Of a DNA stretch of 64,000 bases, positions 60,215 through 64,000 are shown in pieces. The DNA comes from Xanthobacter aminoxidans (GTDB lineage Bacteria; Pseudomonadota; Alphaproteobacteria; Rhizobiales; Xanthobacteraceae). Position numbers and translations under genes: made by a program. The notes beneath the pieces are model-generated. The model was not told the origin of the DNA, did not search any database, and saw only the letters and a program-made list of their open reading frames with translations. The first letter of the stretch is position 1. Each line of letters starts with the position of its first letter. The stretch lies in the NCBI RefSeq assembly GCF_023571765.1, contig NZ_JAMJXC010000007.1, forward strand, positions 62,001-126,000, written 5' to 3'.

Positions 60215-60456
60215 CCGAGACGAAGAAGCAGTTGCCCCACCTGGTTTTCGGCGGGGAGCTCACCGCAATCGACAGCGCCGAGTTCAAGGATCTGAGCAAG
60301 CTCGACATCGTCGGCATTTATCCCGACTATGCCAGCGCGACAGCGGCCTGGAAGGCCAAGGCGCAGCAGACGGTGGACAACGCCATGATGCGCTATTTCG
60401 TGGTACACCTCCACCGCCTCCTCGATCCGGAAACCGGCAAGGTTCAGGGCGGGTGA
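60211..60456 (+). CDS. DUF4170 small protein
   Basis: This is an 81-residue DUF4170 protein with the family sequence HLVFGGELTAIDSAEFKDL, IVGIYPDYASATAAWKAKAQ and YFVVHLHRLLDPE. It overlaps the phosphatase gene by 4 bases and precedes the acyltransferase gene by 60 bp. No signal peptide or membrane segment. The family is of unknown function and almost always sits in this lipid A/envelope operon in Hyphomicrobiales. A supporting role there is inferred from position. Confidence 0.85.
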   Translation: MTETKKQLPHLVFGGELTAIDSAEFKDLSKLDIVGIYPDYASATAAWKAKAQQTVDNAMMRYFVVHLHRLLDPETGKVQGG

Positions 60457-60516
60457 AGATCGGGTTCCTCGTCCCTCACCCGGTGCGGGACGCAACAACA
60501 GTGGGCAAACCATAAG

Positions 60517-61215
60517 ATGTGGCGGCGACTGAGGACAAACCGCGCCTTCAAGGTGGCAGCGGGAACGACGTTTGCGTCCTATTTCAAGCTGGTGGCGCAT
60601 ACGACCGATTTCGTCGTCGAGCCCCCGGACGTCTTCGACACCATCGACGAGCACCTGCCGGTGATCGTCACCTTCTGGCACGGGCAGCATTTCCTCACCC
60701 CGTTCGCCATGAAGCCCCACCACAAGGCCAAGGTGCTGATCTCCCGCCATGCGGATGCGGAGATCAACGCCATCGCCGCCGAGAAGCTGGGCGTCGGAAC
60801 CATTCGCGGCTCCGGCGCCACGTCCAAGCGTGACTTCCACCGCAAGGGCGCGGTCTCCGCCACCTACCAGATGCTGGACACCCTGGCGGAAGGCATCAAT
60901 GTGGCGATGACCGCCGACGTGCCCAAGATCGCCCGCAAGGTGGGCATGGGCGTCGTTACCATTGCACGCTACTCGGGACGCCCTATCATCCCCGTCGCCA
61001 TGGCGACCCATAATCGCATCACATTGAAGAGCTGGGACCGTGCCAGCCTGAACCTGCCGTTCGGGAAGGGTGCCGCCGTCGCCGGTGCGCCGATCTGGGT
61101 CGACCGCGACGTGGACGAGGCCGGCCTCCTCGCCGCCCGCGATCAGGTGCAGGCCAGCCTCGAGGACGTGACCCGCCGGGCCGAGGCGCTGGCCGCACGG
61201 ACCTCTCGTCGATGA
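60517..61215 (+). CDS. Lysophospholipid acyltransferase family protein (DUF374)
   Basis: This 232-residue protein belongs to the DUF374 lysophospholipid acyltransferase family. It has VIVTFWHGQHFLTPFAM, the modified catalytic motif ISRHADAEINAIAAEKLG and GSGATSKRDFHRKGA, then MTADVPKIARKVGMGVVTIA and a PIIPVAMATHN segment. Together with WaaA and LpxK it probably adds an acyl chain in lipid A synthesis on the inner face of the membrane. It lies 10 bp before waaA. Exact acyl specificity unknown. Confidence 0.85.
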   Translation: MWRRLRTNRAFKVAAGTTFASYFKLVAHTTDFVVEPPDVFDTIDEHLPVIVTFWHGQHFLTPFAMKPHHKAKVLISRHADAEINAIAAEKLGVGTIRGSGATSKRDFHRKGAVSATYQMLDTLAEGINVAMTADVPKIARKVGMGVVTIARYSGRPIIPVAMATHNRITLKSWDRASLNLPFGKGAAVAGAPIWVDRDVDEAGLLAARDQVQASLEDVTRRAEALAARTSRR

Positions 61216-61225
61216 AGGCCTCGAC

Positions 61226-62521
61226 ATGAAGGGGCGCAAGCTGCCTCTCACCCTCCGGGCCTACCGGCGGGCGAGTTCCGTAGCGGCGCTGCTGGCGCCG
61301 GCCTGGCTTTCCTATCGCGTCCGCAAGGGTAAGGAAGACCCGGCGCGCCTCGCCGAGCGGCGCGGCTATGCCAGCACCGAGCGCCCCCCGGGCCCGCTGG
61401 TGTGGGTGCATGGCGCCAGCGTCGGCGAAGTCATTTCCGTCCTTCCGCTGATCGAGCGGCTGAGCCAGCGCGGTTTCCGCGTGCTGCTCACCTCCGGCAC
61501 GCTCACCTCCAGCCGCGTGGCCGAGCGGCGGGCGCCGCCCGGCGTCATCCACCAGTTCGTGCCGCTGGACGCCCGCGCCTTCGTCGCCCGCTTCCTCGAC
61601 CACTGGTCGCCGGACCTCGTGCTGCTGGCCGAATCCGAACTGTGGCCGAACCTGCTCGCGGAGCTGGGCCGTCGCGGCACGCCCGTCGTGCTGGTCAATG
61701 GCCGGCTGTCTGAACGCTCCGCCACCCGCTGGAAAAAGCTCCCCAAGAGCGCGCGGGCGCTGCTCTCCCGCGTGGACCTGTGCCTCGCCCAGAGCGAGGA
61801 GGACGGCGCGCGCTTCCGGGCGCTGGGTACGCCGCGGGTGGAAGTCTGCGGCAACCTGAAATTCGACGTGCCGCCCCCCTCCGCCGACACGGCCGAACTC
61901 CAGCGGCTCGACAAGGCGCTCGGCAAGCGGCCGATCCTGCTCGCCGCCTCCACCCATGAGGGTGAGGAGGCGCTGATGATCGAGGCGCACGAGATCCTCA
62001 CCTCCAAGATCCCGGAGCTGGTGACGGTGATCGCCCCGCGCCATCCCGAGCGCGGGCTGGATGTGGCGGCGCTCGCCCAGGCGGCGGACCTCGCCACCCG
62101 CCAGCGCAGCCTCGGCGAGGTGCCGGACCGGGAAACCGACATCTATATCGCCGACACCATCGGCGAGCTGGGCCTGTTCTATCGCATGGCGCCGGTGGTC
62201 TTCATGGGCGGCTCGCTGGTGGAGCATGGCGGGCAGAACCCCATCGAGCCGGCGAAGCTCGGCGCGGTGGTGCTGCACGGCCCCCATGTCTGGAACTTCG
62301 CCAACATCTACGAGCGGCTCGATGCCGACGAAGGCGCGGCGGAAGTCACCGATGCGCTGGGCATCGCCCGCGCCGCCTATGCCCTCATCAAGGACCCGCA
62401 GCTGCACGGCGAGATGGCCGATGCGGCCCACGCCGCCGTGACCTCGCTGGGCGGCGCGCTGGACCGCACGCTGGTCGCCATCGAGCCCTATCTCGTCCAC
62501 ATCCGCCTGCAGGCCCGCTGA
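61226..62521 (+). CDS. waaA: Kdo transferase WaaA (KdtA)
   Basis: WaaA transfers 3-deoxy-D-manno-octulosonic acid (Kdo) from CMP-Kdo to lipid IVA. At 431 residues it has the GT-B family form. The N-terminal membrane anchor is followed by the catalytic glutamate region ARLAERRGYA, VWVHGASVGEV, TLTSSRVAERRAPP and the C-terminal nucleotide-sugar site FMGGSLVEHGGQNPIEPAKLG. Its stop overlaps the lpxK start by one base. Inner-membrane, cytoplasmic face. Confidence 0.95.
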   Translation: MKGRKLPLTLRAYRRASSVAALLAPAWLSYRVRKGKEDPARLAERRGYASTERPPGPLVWVHGASVGEVISVLPLIERLSQRGFRVLLTSGTLTSSRVAERRAPPGVIHQFVPLDARAFVARFLDHWSPDLVLLAESELWPNLLAELGRRGTPVVLVNGRLSERSATRWKKLPKSARALLSRVDLCLAQSEEDGARFRALGTPRVEVCGNLKFDVPPPSADTAELQRLDKALGKRPILLAASTHEGEEALMIEAHEILTSKIPELVTVIAPRHPERGLDVAALAQAADLATRQRSLGEVPDRETDIYIADTIGELGLFYRMAPVVFMGGSLVEHGGQNPIEPAKLGAVVLHGPHVWNFANIYERLDADEGAAEVTDALGIARAAYALIKDPQLHGEMADAAHAAVTSLGGALDRTLVAIEPYLVHIRLQAR

Positions 62522-63537
62522 TGCTGCGCGCGCCCGCCTTCTGGTGGCGCGACCGGCCGGGCCTTGCCGCCGCTCTGCTCTCTCCGGTCGCCGCCGTCAT
62601 CGGCGGCGTGGCGCTGCGCCGGCTCGGGGAGGCCGGCGGCATGGTGGACGTGCCGGTGATCTGCATCGGCAATCCCACGGTCGGCGGCGCGGGCAAGACC
62701 CCCACCGCCATCGCCCTCATCGAACGGCTCAAGGCGCGCGGGGCGCAGCCCTTCGCCCTGCTGCGCGGCCATGGCGGCAAGGCCAAGGCCCCCCTTCGGG
62801 TCGATCCGGCCTCCCACACCGCGGCGGACGTGGGGGACGAAGCCCTGCTGCTCGCCATTCATGCGCCCACCATCGTCGCCGGCGGGGACCGGCTGGGTGG
62901 CGCGCGGCTGGCGGTGAAGGCCGGCGCGAGCCATGTGGTGATGGACGACGGCTTCCAGAACCCCTCCCTCCACAAGGATTGCACGCTGCTGGTGATCGAT
63001 GCCGGCGTCGGCGTGGGCAACGGCTGCGTCACCCCGTCCGGGCCGCTGCGCGCGCCGCTGGCTCCGCAGATCGAGAAGGCCGATGCGCTGCTGCTGATCG
63101 GCGACGGCGCGCCGGGCGAGACGGTGGCCGGGCTGGCGCGCGCGGCGGACCTGGCCGTGCTGCACGGGCACCTCGCGCCGGAGCCCTCGGCCGTCGCGGC
63201 GCTAAAGGGCAAGCCCCTCGTCGCCTTCGCCGGCATCGGACGGCCGGAGAAGTTCTTCGCCACGCTGGAGGCGGAAGGGCTCAACGTAGTCGCGCGCCAC
63301 GCCTTCCCCGACCACCATCCCTACCGGACGGACGAGATCGCCCACCTCGCGGCGGAGGCGCGGCGCCTCGGCGCGCGGCTGGTGACGACGCAGAAGGACT
63401 TCGTGCGGATCGGCTTCGCGTTCACGGTCAGCGCGAAGATCGCGAACCTGCCCGTCAGCCTCGCGCTGGACGGGGGCGATCGGCTCGACGCCCTGATCAG
63501 CTGGGCCGAGGCCCGCGTCGCCGCCCGCAGGCTGTAA
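62521..63537 (+). CDS. lpxK: Tetraacyldisaccharide 4'-kinase LpxK
   Basis: LpxK phosphorylates the 4' position of the lipid A precursor with ATP. At 338 residues it is full length. The N-terminal hydrophobic segment anchors it, and the P-loop IGNPTVGGAGKTPTAIAL (from about residue 49) is the family mark. HVVMDDGFQNPSLHKD and the later FAGIGRPEKFFATL are typical, as is FPDHHPY. The start overlaps waaA by one base. It closes the envelope operon; the next gene is convergent 12 bp away. Confidence 0.95.
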   Translation: MLRAPAFWWRDRPGLAAALLSPVAAVIGGVALRRLGEAGGMVDVPVICIGNPTVGGAGKTPTAIALIERLKARGAQPFALLRGHGGKAKAPLRVDPASHTAADVGDEALLLAIHAPTIVAGGDRLGGARLAVKAGASHVVMDDGFQNPSLHKDCTLLVIDAGVGVGNGCVTPSGPLRAPLAPQIEKADALLLIGDGAPGETVAGLARAADLAVLHGHLAPEPSAVAALKGKPLVAFAGIGRPEKFFATLEAEGLNVVARHAFPDHHPYRTDEIAHLAAEARRLGARLVTTQKDFVRIGFAFTVSAKIANLPVSLALDGGDRLDALISWAEARVAARRL

Positions 63538-63549
63538 GGCTGGACCGGC

Positions 63550-63921
63550 TCAGTGCCGCCGGGCGAGCAGCGCGGTCGCCGCCACCATCAGCCAGCCCAG
63601 GATCATCAGGCTGCCGCCGAATGGCGCGCTCCCGCCCAGGAGCTTGACGTCCATCAAGGCCCGCGCGGCAAGATCGCCCGAAAAGAGAAGCGTGCCGAGC
63701 GCGATGGCGCTGGCCCCCACCTTCAGCAGCACGCCCCCGTGCGTGAGCTGGAGGGCAAGAGCGACCAGCGCCGCCAGCGTCGCGGCGTTGAACAGCAGGA
63801 AGTGCGACGCGGTCTCAAGGTTGGTGCCCCCGCCCACATGGGCCGCAGCAGCCGCAGCCGCGACACCGGCCGCACCGAACAGGCCGGCAAGAAGGACGAG
63901 AAGACGGGTCCAGAGGTCCAT
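63550..63921 (-). CDS. DUF423 small membrane protein
   Basis: This 123-residue protein of the DUF423 (YgdD-like) family has four hydrophobic helices: LLVLLAGLFGAAGVAAAAAA, FLLFNAATLAALVALAL, GASAIALGTLLFSGDLAAR and the final GGSLMILGWLMVAATALLA. The conserved APFGG near the end is present. ATG at 63921 begins MDLWTRLL; upstream in-frame codons are low-complexity. It is convergent with lpxK. Function unknown. Confidence 0.85.
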   Translation of the reverse strand: MDLWTRLLVLLAGLFGAAGVAAAAAAAHVGGGTNLETASHFLLFNAATLAALVALALQLTHGGVLLKVGASAIALGTLLFSGDLAARALMDVKLLGGSAPFGGSLMILGWLMVAATALLARRH

Positions 63922-64000
63922 CGGGTGTATCCTGTCGGGCGTTTGCCGGGGCGTTTCCTGGGGCGTTTTTTGCGGGCGCATCGCGGGCGTTTGTCTATAC
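63922..64000. other. Window end, upstream of DUF423
   Basis: Only the DUF423 upstream region remains here. I see no gene or repeat. Confidence 0.3.

Overview
The window is GC-rich, densely coded chromosomal DNA from an alphaproteobacterium, most likely order Hyphomicrobiales and plausibly the Xanthobacter/Azorhizobium group. The basis is the CtrA-ChpT cell-cycle pair, the conserved small families DUF1134 (EipA), DUF2865, DUF3126 and DUF4170, CcrM-type GANTC sites upstream of ctrA, and a soluble NAD-linked formate dehydrogenase operon typical of autotrophs and methylotrophs. The placement is inferred from gene content only. I see no rRNA, tRNA, CRISPR array, insertion sequence or prophage.

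Layout. 1-3.6 kb: the end of a diguanylate cyclase, an ECF sigma/anti-sigma pair and fliJ. 4-11 kb: a cell-cycle and envelope block with ctrA, chpT (plus two small metal-related secreted proteins), cysQ, eipA, a membrane-anchored coiled-coil protein and small conserved proteins. 11.8-19.2 kb: an OxyR-like LysR regulator and fdsGBA-fdhD-fdsD. 19.3-24.7 kb, minus strand: a zinc-type CDF exporter, two alpha/beta hydrolases, a duplicated DUF3126 protein, cysE and a membrane protein. 24.9-28.8 kb: a type I secretion ABC/adaptor pair and a GST. 28.8-39.9 kb: a ureide or N-carbamoyl catabolic island with a racemase, a five-part peptide-type ABC transporter, an AtzG-like small subunit, an amidase, a carbamoylase and a ureidoglycolate lyase. 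39.9-52.1 kb, minus strand: an acyltransferase, then a Liv transporter, acyl-CoA ligase, thiolase, half-length hydratase and nitronate monooxygenase operon, headed by a GntR/FCD regulator. 52.5-57.7 kb: a cupin-like protein without its histidines, a SnoaL-like protein, and ilvI-ilvH-ilvC with an attenuator leader peptide. 57.8-63.9 kb: a secreted Cys protein, ubiA, and an envelope operon ending in waaA-lpxK.

How the genes fit together. Envelope and cell-cycle functions sit near each other: ctrA, chpT and eipA (which has a good CtrA-box match upstream), and separately the lipid A core genes. The two large catabolic operons each pair a transporter with the enzymes for its probable substrate. 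The fds operon supplies NADH from formate. Long palindromic interspersed repeats of two families lie in spacers between co-directional genes (fdsA/fdhD, ilvI/ilvH, dppA/dppB, GntR/livG, and one short version), so they may tune expression inside operons.

The most unusual items are: six GANTC sites in 96 bp upstream of ctrA; an ilv leader peptide with a terminator hairpin; the AtzG-like/amidase pair placed between two transporter ATPase genes; a COG5553-like cupin that appears to lack its metal ligands; the tandem duplication of DUF3126; and a FadJ-type hydratase that ends where the dehydrogenase half should begin.
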